Source: Ceriagrion tenellum | Lineage: Eukaryota; Arthropoda; Insecta; Odonata; Coenagrionidae | DNA: 64,000 bases | Assembly (NCBI GenBank): GCA_963169105.1 | Contig: OY720643.1 | Location: 81,761,696-81,825,695, forward strand | Reading direction: 5' to 3' | Shown here: positions 1 through 11,849 of the stretch, piece by piece | Layout of the letters: every line of letters starts with the position of its first letter | Position numbering within the stretch: the stretch's first letter is position 1 | Made by a program: the position numbers and the translations under genes | Notes under the pieces: model-generated | The model's database searches: none | What the model was told of the DNA's origin: nothing | What the model saw: only the letters and a program-made list of their open reading frames with translations

Positions 1-1730
1 AATGTCATTTATGTTTAGTTAAAATGAATATTGCTTTTTGTATCAGTGAAAAAGTTGGCTTTAGACCTACAGTTCTTCGAACATTTTCTGAGGCCTTATA
101 TCACTTGTCCATATAAAAATTAACTGTATAAATTGTTACGTGATGATAACTTACTGCCTACCCATGAGTAGCCGTCGAGGGCGTGAGGAAGGGGGTTCAA
201 AAAAGAAAAACCTTGAAAAAGAGAAGTCACGCAGGAGAATGAATTGCAAGAAATGATTGGACGAAAAAGTGAGTTTTCACTTCATAGAAACACGCATTTT
301 CTTACAGCCAAAGAGAGGATATGTTGAGAAAAGAGAGGACGTTAAGATGGTGACAGAAGTGAGGACGCTTGGAATTTATGAAAAAGGAAGGGAGAATGAT
401 AAATATATTATTGGACGTCCTATGTAGAAGAGGGTGCCGTGAGGAGGCTTATCATTCGTCCCAGTTAGATGAGAATGTCCCAGGGTCCAACCAATTGGGC
501 ATATTTACCCCGGCTCACCCTGAAATGTCCGGTAATGTATGAGATAGCTCGGGTGTTATTTTCCCGATTTGTAATAGAAACCGTATTTCCCTATTTTTAT
601 TTTAAATATAAACGACAGTCATGAGCATAAAGTAAAAATATTGAACCATAAAGACAAAATACCTCTGTCTTAAATTGCCGAAAATCTCAGTGATCAAATA
701 AACATACATATATTAAATGCTAATCTGACACATTTTTTATGCCTAACGCAAAAATCGCATTCATAGCCGAATTTTTTTAGCAATTCCCTAAAAATTACAG
801 CGGCAAATGATTTATTAATTTCTTTCGTTATTGAGAATGCAAAAAATTACATAATTATTTAATTTCTGACAAGATATTATAGCTTGAAATTATCCAGTTT
901 TAATAAAGGGTGGCTGTAGTTTATACCTATTCCTTTACGGATTGGCAAGTGGTTTTGTCAAGAATCCACGAAAATATAATAGTGAGTGGCTGATTTTTTC
1001 ATTGATGAGATCTTTCCTTCTAAATTGCCTATATATTTCGAAGAAATTTGAATTCTGTGTCAAATGATATCTTGTTCAAACTACCTTAAATCTGCTGTTC
1101 ACTTCACAGATATAGGTCTGTGAACTGACAAATTTAAGGCGAGAAATGTGTTAATCGAAAGTACTGCATTGTTGGCAACAAGCATCATCGAAGGCTCTGG
1201 ACTGAATTTTAAGTGTTTACCACTTGGTTGATGGGTCTGACCCCAGTAACGGAAGGCTGAATGCGTAAAGTTTTCCTCGGAGCCGAGAATAATTACTCCA
1301 CACAGGCGAAGCAGCGTTCAGTCATCCTTATAGTAACGAGATTTAAACATGGCACCTAAGACTTTGGTACCAAAAAAAGCCACTGCAACTGCAAGCTTTA
1401 ATTCTTTTCCATAATTAGCAATCAAATAATAAAACAATACCATTTGCTTTCATATTTTGTCGCAGTTTTAGTATCGTCGTAACTAGACCAGTTAAGAGAA
1501 CTGAGAAGATGCTAACCCTAGGTGACAGGACCTCTAGCGATTAATTATGGCGAGCAAGTAACATTAAATAATGCTAATAGATGCCCTAGAGATTAGGGGG
1601 TTAGGGAATGGGATATTCAGAAATCTATCAATTATATGTAAAATTACCAAATAATGACAAACTGTAAGCATCAAAAAGGTTTTTAATTTATTTGGCAGCG
1701 TATCTACAGTGCGTGATCATCAAAGGTCAC
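1..1730. other. No gene recognised
   Basis: AT-rich sequence with stops in all frames. I see no domain, tRNA, inverted repeat or microsatellite that I can name here. Confidence 0.5.
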
Positions 1731-1734
1731 TAAA

Positions 1735-2410
1735 CGTAATGGACCGAGTTCTCCAATAATAAAATATGAAAATAAATAAGACGAAGACTGAAATCCTTTA
1801 GTATATAAGAGAAAAGCTAATTTTAGAAGAGAGGTATTTAAGCAAGTAGATTCCTTCATCTATCTCCAAAGTACCATCATGTCGGACGGAAGGAGTAAAA
1901 CAGATTTCAAGAAAGGAATAATCCAAGCTTAGAAAGTGTTCATGGTGAGATGATTACTGCTGCGTTCAAGGAAAATGGAACTTCAAACGAGGAAACTGTG
2001 TGAAAACATTTTTGTGGAGATAAGAACTCTAGCGCATCGGAAACTTGGACCAACGGAAAAATATTCCATAAAAGACTAGAAGATTTCGAAAACTGGTGCT
2101 GTAGGAGGATGATGAAGGCAAAATGGACGAACAAAATAAAGAGAAAAGGACCATATGAAACTCTATGCAGAAAAGAACCAAATGGGTTGGACTCATAAAT
2201 AAGCACAAGATTTGTGAAAATGTTATTGAGGGATAAATAGAGGGAAAGTCCGCGGGGGAGGTCCCAGGAATAAACACCTATACCAAGTAAAGTGGAATGT
2301 GAATAAGAAGAGCTACAAGGGAGTAAGGAAAGTAGTATTATATGGGAATGGATGGAAGACTGCAGTCAAACGATTATTCCATTGCACAACCAATGATGAT
2401 CTACAATATG
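1735..2410 (+). pseudogene. RTE-like LINE family A, 3' reverse transcriptase relic
   Basis: Broken remnant of the C-terminal part of a non-LTR retrotransposon reverse transcriptase. Around 1766 the sequence reads MKINKTKTEIL, the conserved block that follows the catalytic FADD box in RTE-like elements. The thumb and C-terminal block follows at 2040-2200, with SETWTNGKIF, FENWCCRRMMKAKWT and GPYETL. A last block near 2310-2410 reads SYKGVRK then WKTAVKRLF. Several stops and frameshifts separate these pieces. The copy aligns by eye with the reverse-strand copy at 22.0-23.2 kb (shared segments near 1750-1785 and 22500-22530) and with the C-terminal part of the copy at 10.3-11.6 kb. It is truncated at the 5' end and cannot be functional. 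Confidence 0.75.
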
Positions 2411-2419
2411 GTCTCGATT

Positions 2420-5400
2420 ACACAAGGTCCTATTTAACGATATTTTGTGTAGTCCGAGGAGCGTATTTATTAAGACCTCTACAGTATTAAGCCAGTTTTG
2501 CACGCATTATGATTCAATTTCTGATTTCTTTATAAGAATTTCTGAAGCTAATTTTACTTGACCTAACAGCTAGTTGGAGGATACCATTCCTTCAGATATT
2601 TTACCGCTAGGGAATTATAAAGGAAAAAAACATAAATTTCATGGCAGTTACGAGAAAAAATATATCAGTGATTTTGTTTACCTAAGCGATTTAAAAATAT
2701 GCATTGCTCTACTAGAAAATATAAAAAATTTTTTTTTCCTTTCTCAAACTCACTTTTGTAAGTAGATTTACACCCATGCAACAATCTACGCAAAGCGTTC
2801 CCGGTCCAAAAATACTTGTATAATGAAGAATTTTAGAATAGGTATGTTTATTACCTATTCTTTATTAATGTCAGCTGCCGCCAATGGCGTAATTCGAGGA
2901 ATGCGAGGTGCCTTAAATAAACAAGTGTAATCCTATTTCTTAGAATTTGGAAAGGGTTTCCCTTGAGAATAATGTCTTGTTATACAGAGCTCAGGATTTT
3001 TCCAGCGAGAGTTAATTGGTGAGATGAGTAAATGTAATGAGCAACAGAGGCTGTACCTTCGTACCCTTTTCAATGTATTGATATTTATGACCGTGCCTAA
3101 TTTAAACTTTCTTTAATCAAAGAAATTCAAGAATAAACATCTTCAATTTCCAACTAATTTTTTAAAAACAGAGAAAATACACAGGAGACAATGAATCATT
3201 TTTAAAATACACATTTCTCAACTAATAATATACAGTATCTTACTTTTTTACCCCTCATAGCTCTATCAAGGTATAAAAGTTGTAAAATAATGTCCCCTGG
3301 TTCATCCTAAAACGATTCATAGCTAAATAAATTCTCAGTTCAGAAAAAAATGCAAAAACAAAGGCATTAAAAGATAATGAAACTTATAAAAAATACAATG
3401 TATCATGCCTACGACATTATGAATTTGAGATCATTATACATAGTGATTAACCATCCAACTAAAACCTTGTTGTATCACCTCGTTAAAGTGTTTCATTTTA
3501 AGTTTAAATCAGTTCAACATGAGTGGCAATATGAACGCTTGGTCTATTCGTCGAAAAGACCAACGCTGATTTAGCTGCAACTAAACAAAGAGGAACAAAC
3601 AAACGGTGTGGATTTGCTTTGTGAGAAGTTTGCACTTCCGAACTCAAACCACCTTTGTGTGGTGGAGATTCGTCAATTATCAATAGGAATACCAATACCT
3701 ATACCTACTTGGGGTCTCCTTGGTGATGTATTTTTACTATAGAGCGTTCAACAGATAGACTGGGCTTTATGAAGTCCGGTGTGCACTGAGCTCACCTTTA
3801 CGACATGTTCAAGCTTAACTGTAAACAACACCGCGCTAAGTTAAAGCACATTACTTGAGGGAGATAATACATGACTACTGCATATAAAGTTGGCAAATAG
3901 CACGCTGTAAAGAGATACTAATTTTCCTACTTCCGCGATACTCCTCAGGGGATGAATCATTCACCTTGACCGTGCTTTATACCCGAATTCTTTACCTCAA
4001 AAGGAGTGCTGTTTTTTAATCCTTAGGTGTTTTTCCCAGCTAAGCTATCAAATCATCCTACTCTCCGATGGATGTTTAGGACGTATAGGAACAAATTTTT
4101 CAGAACTTTTGGTAATATGATGTCACCGTGGCAGTCCTCTCGGAAACTCCAACGCAACTGGGAGGATAAAACCGAACATGGAGTACCGTATTTGCTCAAT
4201 TGACGAATTTTGAGGATAACGGGATTTATGTACAGTATTACGTACACGTAGTCACTCATGATAGTAGGCAATGTCGTGGCTGGACCCGGAATCCTCAAAA
4301 TTAGTTCCTTACCTCTATTGGTAACATCGCACTTCCGGCTTCCTTTAGATTCACGTTAGTGTAGGACCTCCATAAGTGCCCTTAGTGTCATTCTAATGCG
4401 TAACCGCCAATACGTCGTGTTTTTCACTGTAATGCCTCTAATTATTATTGCAGAAGCTCGACATCTTTATTAGCCGGCTGCAAGTGAAATTTTACCGCAA
4501 AACGACGGTTAAAAGAAGTTTGAACGAAGAACTACCAGTCTTAATAATTTAAAATATGCTTAAATTTAAGAAGCTGTGTAAGCATAACTTGTGACAAAAT
4601 AACTCAAATTTTAGGCAGTAAGCACTTAGTTATATCGGTCACCTGGCAGTAAAGAATTCAAAGTTAATATGATGAGTGCGGATGACAAAAAAATGATACC
4701 TCTGCATCGAATCCAATACATATCTTTGGCAATGAAAAAAGGCCCACTGAGGGTCCAATTGGGCACTCCGGCATCTTTATTTTAACCTTTTTAATCCCTC
4801 AATGCCCACAGGAATTTGTGCCCAATTTTGTTAATATTTCTGAAGGGGAATGGAAGTATGTAGCGTTCAAACAGGCAGATTTTTCAAAGATGGATTCAAG
4901 ATATTTTACACAATTTCATGTAATTAGATTCGATGTGAATGCATTCCAAATAAAAAGGAATTAAATCTGAATATCGCTTCTCATTTGTATCGGAATAAGG
5001 TTCCACCGAGGTACGGAAGACCTTCGTGCTATCTTTAATTATGGAATCACATATAGCTGAGCTCTTGAGCAAAATTACGGTTTAGTCTTCTCGAAATCAA
5101 TGCATTCCTGGAAACATAAATGTGCTAAAGCTGGTTGGTCTGATAATCAATAACTTGAGTGAAAATAATGGTAGTTTACCAGAAGAAGCCACTCGAAACT
5201 GCTCAGCAGGTCCATTATTAAGGCCAGGTCGATATTACTGACTCTGAAACAACACTACTCTGGGACCAAATTGATGGAAATCAATTGGAATGGACGATTT
5301 GAAAGCGACATCAGTTTGTACAGCTTTTAGGCGTTTGCCTCTCCGGCCAGACTTGTGACAACGATCATAAATTGTTCAGCAATGCTAATAAGCTCTTGAT

Positions 5401-6960
5401 CGGCATTTCCCGTTTTCACTTATCAGAACACCTTCCATATTCACATTATCATTCGCAGTGACTTGCTATAAAAGCCTCCAATTGTGATTCTAAATTATTA
5501 CCCGAGATCCTGAGTGCCTCATTGCCTTTCAATTTCCCTTTCAGTGATCGGCTCATTACATTGTAGTCATCAAAATTACCTCGGAGGGTAGACATTCATT
5601 TCTAGATGACCCTAATTATCATAAATCAATGCGTTCATTTCTTTTTATGAATTTCAGCCAACTGGATTTTTACCATCTACAAAATGTTGAATGTAAACTC
5701 ACTCAAAAACCTAACACGTTAATTTCAGACGGTTTGTTTCCAGGGTGATTTGCATTGCATCCTGTCGATGTAAGCTCCGAGGGTAAACGAACGTTTTTAA
5801 TAAAGACGTAATATTTCAATATATAATACAGAGACTTGAAACAACCCATAACAAACACAAAATTTACTAGTCATGATGGTTCTCGTGGCTCTCAGACAAA
5901 ATTAAGCCTGCGGGGAAATTAATAGTAACATAAAATTAAACAGCTTAATTAAGCAGCAATTCTTCATGTAACCTAGCTTAAAATCCATTGAATTTCACAA
6001 AATGTGTTTAAGGATGGGTCAAGAGTGGGTCAAGGGTGGCTCTTAAAATTAGGATGTAAGGCCAAAATATTCATGAACTCATGTATATCATACAACATGA
6101 GGTCATGCGAAGGCCACATATGATTTTCATCTTAAATGTTTGTCAAATACTTGTCCCGCTACAATATATCCAGATAATGTAATGGTCGGTACTTAATTAA
6201 GTGTTACACTATTTTCACCGCGAGAACCATAGTAAAATATTACTATTCTACATTTCCTCATATTTCCTCACACAAAAATACAAACCAAAAACTGCAACGA
6301 TTATACACAATTCATTTTTTTTAAGAACAAGAGATTCAAAAACTTTCAAGCTTTGAGCACTGCAAAATGTTGAAACATCTCAAATAACGGGCAACATTTT
6401 ATACTTCTTGATTCATTGTCAATTTCAATGAAATATGTATCATATCAGCTGCCATAAAAATGCATATATATTAAATTTTTATCGTCTACAGGTTGTTCCT
6501 TTGATACATTTAAATTAGTAATACGGCCGCCGAGCCTCCAAAGAGGTGTCATAAGAAAATGAACTGAATTAACTTACTGTAACAAAAAACTTTTCACAGT
6601 ATCCAGAAACTTTCCGATGTTCACCATAGTTTTAAGGAGCGTCTCTTTGAGATCCAACGTCATTGCCGGAGAATATATGGGATAAAATGCCCAAAAAAAT
6701 TAACGAAATCACAAATTTAATTGCCAACATATTTGCTTCTTCTACAAAAAGAACTGAGATGGATTGAGGCTACAACATCGCAATGACTACCATAGTGAAC
6801 ACAATTTTACGGACCTTGCGATTTCAGAAAAATAAATGTATTCCATAATAAAATTCCATATTTCAAATTCCTATTTAATTTATTCACATATGATTTTCTC
6901 GGAATATACTTTAAGATATTTTTTGAAAATAAGTTATTTAAATCGACTACTGTTCAAAAA
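2420..6960. other. No gene recognised
   Basis: About 4.5 kb of AT-rich sequence. The open frames are short (81 codons or fewer), overlap on both strands and match no family I recognise. No tRNA or clear terminal repeat was seen. Confidence 0.45.
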
Positions 6961-6961
6961 T

Positions 6962-7090
6962 CAAGCACCATATCTATCCTCGCGCATAAATCGTGAATAC
7001 CTGTGACGAAAACAATAGAGGTATTTTTTAGAGGAGGGGAGGTCACAAACTTTTCAAAAAGTGTACAAAACTTTTCTCCTCCTTTATTTT
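6962..7090 (+). repeat. Dispersed repeat X, copy 1
   Basis: Direct repeat partner of 8172-8310. Both contain AAGCACCATATCTAT, then about 90 bp later an A/T-rich block around GTACAAAnCTTTTCTCCTCC. Divergence is high, so this is an old repeat. It ends next to a short perfect hairpin. Confidence 0.45.
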
Positions 7091-7116
7091 CCGGACGACA
7101 GGTTACTGTCGTCCGG
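7091..7116. repeat. Perfect 11-bp hairpin
   Basis: CCGGACGACAG, loop GTTA, then CTGTCGTCCGG. The stem is perfect. The loop is four bases, so it could be a cruciform or a stem in RNA. No T-run follows. Function unknown. Confidence 0.7.
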
Positions 7117-7659
7117 AATTTCGTCCGTCCGTTCCGTCGAACAGAATACTGATCCAGAATATTCGTATCGCCGGTTCATGTAATTCAGAAGACATATCAT
7201 GTTTTTGTCCTCCAAACAGTAATTATGTATGCTTCGGTGGCATGATATTTTTTGAGCGGAAATGAGGTTTTTGGGAACGGCATGATTTTTGATTCCTTCG
7301 ATGAATCGAGATGTATTTTAAGAGAAAATCAAACATGGGTAAACAAATTTATAAATACATATTCAACAGCTGTACTAGTTACGGTGAGGTTCTGTGACAA
7401 AATATTCCTAAGTATACTAGTACTACACTATTAGAATCTCGAGAGAAGACATGGACCCTCTACAACGCAAATCACTAAAAATTGACGTCGCGAGTGAATT
7501 GACTGCGAATAGTAGGCGAGGACGAGAGGAAATAACAACAACCTTTTCCAATTTGATTAACTTCAAGCAGGAAAATTTATATAACAAACAAGTATTAGAA
7601 TTGAAAACAAGCGCGTCGGCTAAGTGCCGTAAACTAGATACATAGAAGACGATCATAAG

Positions 7660-8060
7660 TCACCACTCCAGCAGGTCTCTTCTCGTCCTCGGTCAGTTTC
7701 AAAAGAGGCCGAGCCCAGCGTAGACATGACGCGGCTGGCGATTGAGGGGAGTCAGCTGACCAACGCAGAAATGGGGGGAGAAGGGGAATCCTTATCGGGT
7801 CGCTGATTGGCGGAGGAAATGGCGCTAGCGTTGAGTCGGTCAAAATACAGTGCGCCGCTATCACTTTCAGTATAATAGTGAGCTGATTGTTCCATCGAGG
7901 ACAGCGTACGCGAGACAGCGAATTGTGAGGCCAAATGCGCAAGGGATAATCGCGAACGGCGGAGGCGAGTTTTTGGCGTTCATGAGTGTTTTTAGTGATG
8001 AGTGGTTTTTCTGGCAGAGTGGTTTTTGTAAAGTGGGAGGGGGGGAAATTTTGGTACATC
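7660..8060. other. GC-rich, CpG-containing island, unassigned
   Basis: Base composition is clearly higher in G+C than the surroundings, with many CG dinucleotides and a reversed CCAAT motif (GATTGGC near 7804). Overlapping short frames on both strands (for example 7850-8110 plus, 7634-8059 minus) have no recognisable domain and look like by-products of the low AT content. It could be an old promoter or the body of an unrecognised transposon, since the same repeat X lies on both sides. No gene is assigned. Confidence 0.35.
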
Positions 8061-8171
8061 TCAATAAAGTCAGTACTGCAGAACAGCTAACCAACTGGAT
8101 TAAAAAATAGTGCAAGAGGCACTGCTAAAAATTAGGATGTGAATATTGATACATTTTGTATTTACACAGAG

Positions 8172-8330
8172 CTGAAAATGAAGCACCATATCTATGCTAG
8201 TGCAAAAATGTCGATAACGCTAAAAAAAACACTTTTTTTAACACAGGCATTTTTAGTGAAGGAAAATTCACAAAATTTTCATAAAAGAGTACAAATCTTT
8301 TCTCCTCCCGGCTTTACTGTACGTTACAGC
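8172..8330 (+). repeat. Dispersed repeat X, copy 2
   Basis: Second copy of the repeat at 6962-7090, in the same orientation about 1.2 kb downstream. It shares AAGCACCATATCTAT and the CTTTTCTCCTCC block. It could be one of a pair of flanking direct repeats or just an independent insertion. Confidence 0.45.
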
Positions 8331-8334
8331 AACC

Positions 8335-9735
8335 TGGGTACGTAAATACAAGAATATGCTGTGAGAATGGGGAACATCCGAAGTGCTTGCGGCCAAACTT
8401 GGATGGGTATGTTAAGAAGAGAGTAGGAGATGATAGAATTTTAAATTAAAAGCTTAAAAAAATGGCCATAAATGTAAGTAGCGTAAGGAGATTTTTATCC
8501 TTGTCGATTGAATTTTATTCATAGTTCCTAATGCTTCATTGTTTACTCTGTGACTAGGCTATCTAAGTTGCTATTCTCTATTTTAATTTTCTCTATTGCT
8601 TAAGTTATAATTCATTTATAATGTCTAACGATATATTCAGATCCATGTTTTTTGAAGTGCTAATAATTAGAAAATATTTTTTATTGATGATTACATAATA
8701 TACACTTAAGTTTTCTAATACCCAAAACTTTTACTCTCAACTACAGCAAATAAATGGCCATTTTAGTTTCTTGCGCTGTATGTCGTAATACTTGACCATT
8801 TTTCGCACATAGAGATAATGAAAATCCCTACACAGTAATCTAATTTAGTCTTTTACATGAGTGGAATATTTGAACTACGCTGAATTTTCTCTGGCGCTGC
8901 AAAAGGCATTATCGCTTCAGTGGAATGTAGCAATTTTTACTGCAAAAATATCGTTGAGACGTCACACCATGCATTAATAACACAGGCCTGCGATGAGAAA
9001 AATACAAGGGAATTGATAGCTGAACTTTATGTATTTTTTGGTGCTGAGATCGAAATAAATAATGAAAAATTTCTATCACATCACATTTTCTTGAAAAATA
9101 TAATTTTACTTCTATTTTTATGAACATTTACCATAATTTTTTTTCGGCGTTGAATTTATTCCCTACCTGCCTCACCATCATTCTACCATGGTGAAACCTA
9201 CAGAATAACCCTCTGTGATACCTCCTCGTCGCCGTCACCCTGAATTTTTTCGAGCTCATCTGAATTGTTCCTGAACGTGTTGTCTTTCTAAAGGCTGAAT
9301 TCTCTCGACTTCTTCGAATCAAGTCAGTAATTTTAATAAAATATGCAATTAATAGCAATTTTAAATAAAATGTAATACTGTTTTCATTAAACAATCGAAA
9401 CGACAGAATTCATATTGGCGGCAGATTCAATCCTCCATAAAATCTTCCCCACAAGTCATCAAATGCAATAAACTCGCTTTTTCCTCATCCAGTGTCCTCA
9501 TCTGTAGCATCTAAAGTTTTTAAACCATTGTCATGATTTCAACTCTTAGTAACATTGCCTCGGCATCAGAAGTGTACCCATTACGTTTGCTCATTAATAG
9601 GACATATTTTATTATTCCAGAGAAAGAAAGGATTTCAGTATCCTCAGAGGCAAATAGAAAATATTCAGATGGAAGATAATTTTTTTAAACCAGGGGGCAA
9701 AGATGTGGACACCAGCGTTTTAATATAGGGGACGG
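8335..9735. other. No gene recognised
   Basis: AT-rich, with only short overlapping frames (up to 88 codons, opposite strands). No named feature. Confidence 0.45.
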
Positions 9736-10080
9736 AATTGCGTTTTTGATGGAAGAAATGATTTCCGATTCCTTCTGCGGGCAGAAGGGAGAATTATCAG
9801 TAGGTGGCTCCTCGAGGTGGTGGATTATTGAACCATTTCGGTCGACGAGCCAACGGTGGAGTATGGAAGGGAGGGCAAGAGGTGAAGTGCCCTTTAGTGC
9901 GTGGAGTGAGGGGATGGACGGGAATTATGAGCAGACGGCAGGGGAATAGCGGTACAGATAGGAGAAGAGAGGAAATAGCAGTCGGCGTTGAGAATCACAG
10001 GAGCCAAGCACGTAGCGATGGTCGCCGGAAATCTTCTGAAGCACGAAAGGTACATTTGAGAGAGAGAAGAGATGCTTAAA
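9736..10080. other. Purine-rich (G+A) block
   Basis: The plus strand is strongly enriched in G and A over about 340 bp. Two overlapping frames here are rich in G, R, S and E because of this composition and show no domain. Compare the similar block at 20.1-21.25 kb and its pyrimidine-rich counterpart at 39.4-39.96 kb. Confidence 0.5.
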
Positions 10081-10319
10081 AGTTAAATATATCAAAGAGA
10101 ATGGTACATGACTTGGGACTCAGTTGATATAGAGAGGCCTTGCGGCGAAATTTAAACCGTCCCAACACTCATCTTCAATTTCTGTCGATTCACCCCCATA
10201 CTCCGAATCAACAAGCCAGCGTTAGGGCTAAAATGACCGCTGATAACGCCGAGCCAATTTTAATGTAAGAGAGGTGATTAATTTAGGTGCTATGCAATTT
10301 AAATAGCTATAATATTAAA

Positions 10320-11602
10320 CGATGGGTTGACGAGGAAGATTGGGGCCCACTCATACTGAGGAGTGAACTCGATAGAGCAGTACAAGACCTCAAGAAAAAC
10401 AAGGCACCTGGAGAGTAAAACGTCAATGGAGAATTCATCAAACCGCTGGGAAGTAAAGCCAAGGATAACCCGTACGACGTAATCAGAAATAGCTACAAAG
10501 CAGAAAACTTCCAGAGGACTTTCAAAGTAGCCTAGTTATGGCGATGCCGAAAAGAAAAGGACTGCCCGGCTAAAACATTCCTTAGAATCTATTCTGTAGA
10601 ACGTAATGAATTCTACAGAAATTGACTCTTTTTCTTCAAAACTAATTCCTTTTCTAAGGATCTGTGTGGAACAAAAGAGCCTGACTCTAGGAACATATGT
10701 TCTGTAGAGTTATTTTCTGCAGAGCAAAATATCTCCTTACAAGTTGTTCTGCAGAACTTCAGCAACTCTACGGAAATATGTGAGGTTTCCGTTGTCCCAG
10801 TTCCATTTCTAAGGACCTATATCGAGAGTCGTTGGGAATTCAACAGAACGTCCTAAGGAATTCTGCAGGCCATCCTTATGTATTCTGCAGAACTTAGTAG
10901 GGAATTCCGTAATATGGCGTTTCAATACTTTAAGGAATATCTACAGAACTTCTGTAGAAGAAATTCTGTAGAAGTATTTTAAGGAAACTATACAGAGTTT
11001 TTTAGCAGGGTGAGAGATGTGAGGAGCAACGAACCTCGAGTCTAGTATCACATGCATCAAAAATACTCACATGAATAATAAACTGAAGAATGGAAAGAAA
11101 AATTGAAGAAAACCTCTCGGAAAACCAGATTGGATTTAGGAAGAACAGGGGTACCAGGGAGGCAATTCTGGATTGGATTGGATATTTGGGGAGGCGACCG
11201 ACGGCGAAGGTCATTTGCGCCATGGGAGGCAATTCTCTGCCTGAGAGTAATCGTAGAGAAAACAATACATGTAATACAATGTGGATTTGGAGGAAACTGC
11301 TTAACATCAAGTGGTCTGATAGGGTTAGGAATGAAGAGGTGTTGGAGAGAATAAAAGAAGGAAGAAAGCTCTTAAAGAGCATTGAAAATAGGAAGAAGAG
11401 CTGGATGGGACATGTACTGAGAAATAAATGTTTGTTACGAGATGTACTGGAAGGAATGGTTGATGAAACCCGCAAAAGAGGAAGAAAGAAAAGAAAAACG
11501 ATTCATGGCATGAAGGATGGAGGGAGTTACAGAGAGTTGAAGAGGAGAGCAGAGGACAGAGAGAGATGGAGGCACCAAGAACCTGCAAAAGCAGACAACT
11601 AA
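10320..11602 (+). pseudogene. RTE-like LINE family A, interrupted and internally deleted reverse transcriptase
   Basis: Reverse transcriptase relic in several pieces. 10320-10560 reads RWVDEEDWGP, LKKNKAPGE (stop) NVNGEFIKPLG: the region just before the RT domain, where NKAPG..G is typical. A MITE then interrupts at 10565-11010. After it come CEEQRT and SLVSHASKIL, then a 170-codon open frame at 11090-11602 with IEENLSENQIGFRKNRGTREAI (RT block 2). That frame jumps at about 11279 straight to the C-terminal WIWRKLLNIKWSDRVRNEEVLERI and ends RRAEDRERWRHQ. The catalytic FADD region is deleted. There is also a 67-bp partial duplication bounded by GGGAGGCAATTCT at 11157 and 11224. The open frame is a chance join, not a gene. 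Confidence 0.8.
10565..11010. mobile_element. 446-bp MITE built of TTCTGYAGAA palindromes
   Basis: Bounded by 11-bp terminal inverted repeats: CCCGGCTAAAA at 10565 and TTTTAGCAGGG at 11000-11010 (10 of 11 match). It sits exactly where the reverse transcriptase frame of the surrounding LINE is broken. The interior holds about ten copies or near-copies of the 10-bp palindrome TTCTGTAGAA or TTCTGCAGAA (near 10592, 10611, 10700, 10715, 10747, 10861, 10883, 10940, 10950 and 10964). There is no coding capacity. A clean target duplication is not visible beyond a possible TG, so the superfamily is not assigned. Confidence 0.7.
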
Positions 11603-11710
11603 TGATGATGAATACAACAATACAATAGGCCTTGACAAATGAAATGGCTCTGACACTAGCTTTCAGGAAGCTCTGAACTTGCATCTTCATTAGGGGGAAA
11701 ATCCTTGCAC

Positions 11711-11845
11711 ACGTCCGCACTTTATTTATTACTGACCTTGGTATCGACTTGCTAAGCCAAATCGGGCTTCGGGACCCTGATGATGGCGTAACGCGCCAAA
11801 ACCATGATCGGTTATGTATAAAGTGTGGAAATATGCAAGTGTATT
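11711..11845 (+). repeat. Hammerhead-like inverted-repeat module
   Basis: CTGATGA at 11777-11783 is followed by a 5-bp hairpin (TGGCG, loop TAACG, CGCCA), then A-rich AAACC, ATGATC and GGTTA. This is the order of a hammerhead core, but GAAA is changed to AAAA. The outer flanks pair imperfectly (GCACTTTATTTATTACTGACC near 11717 against GGTTATGTATAAAGTGTGG near 11810). The left flank carries a second degenerate core in reverse (GACCTTGGTATCGACTTGC). No promoter motif was seen. Activity is doubtful. Confidence 0.45.
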
Positions 11846-11849
11846 TTAC

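Noticed and set aside
7634..8115. Overlapping 60-141 codon frames on both strands
   Set aside because: Located in a GC-rich island with few stops by chance; no family match recognised and neither strand stands out.
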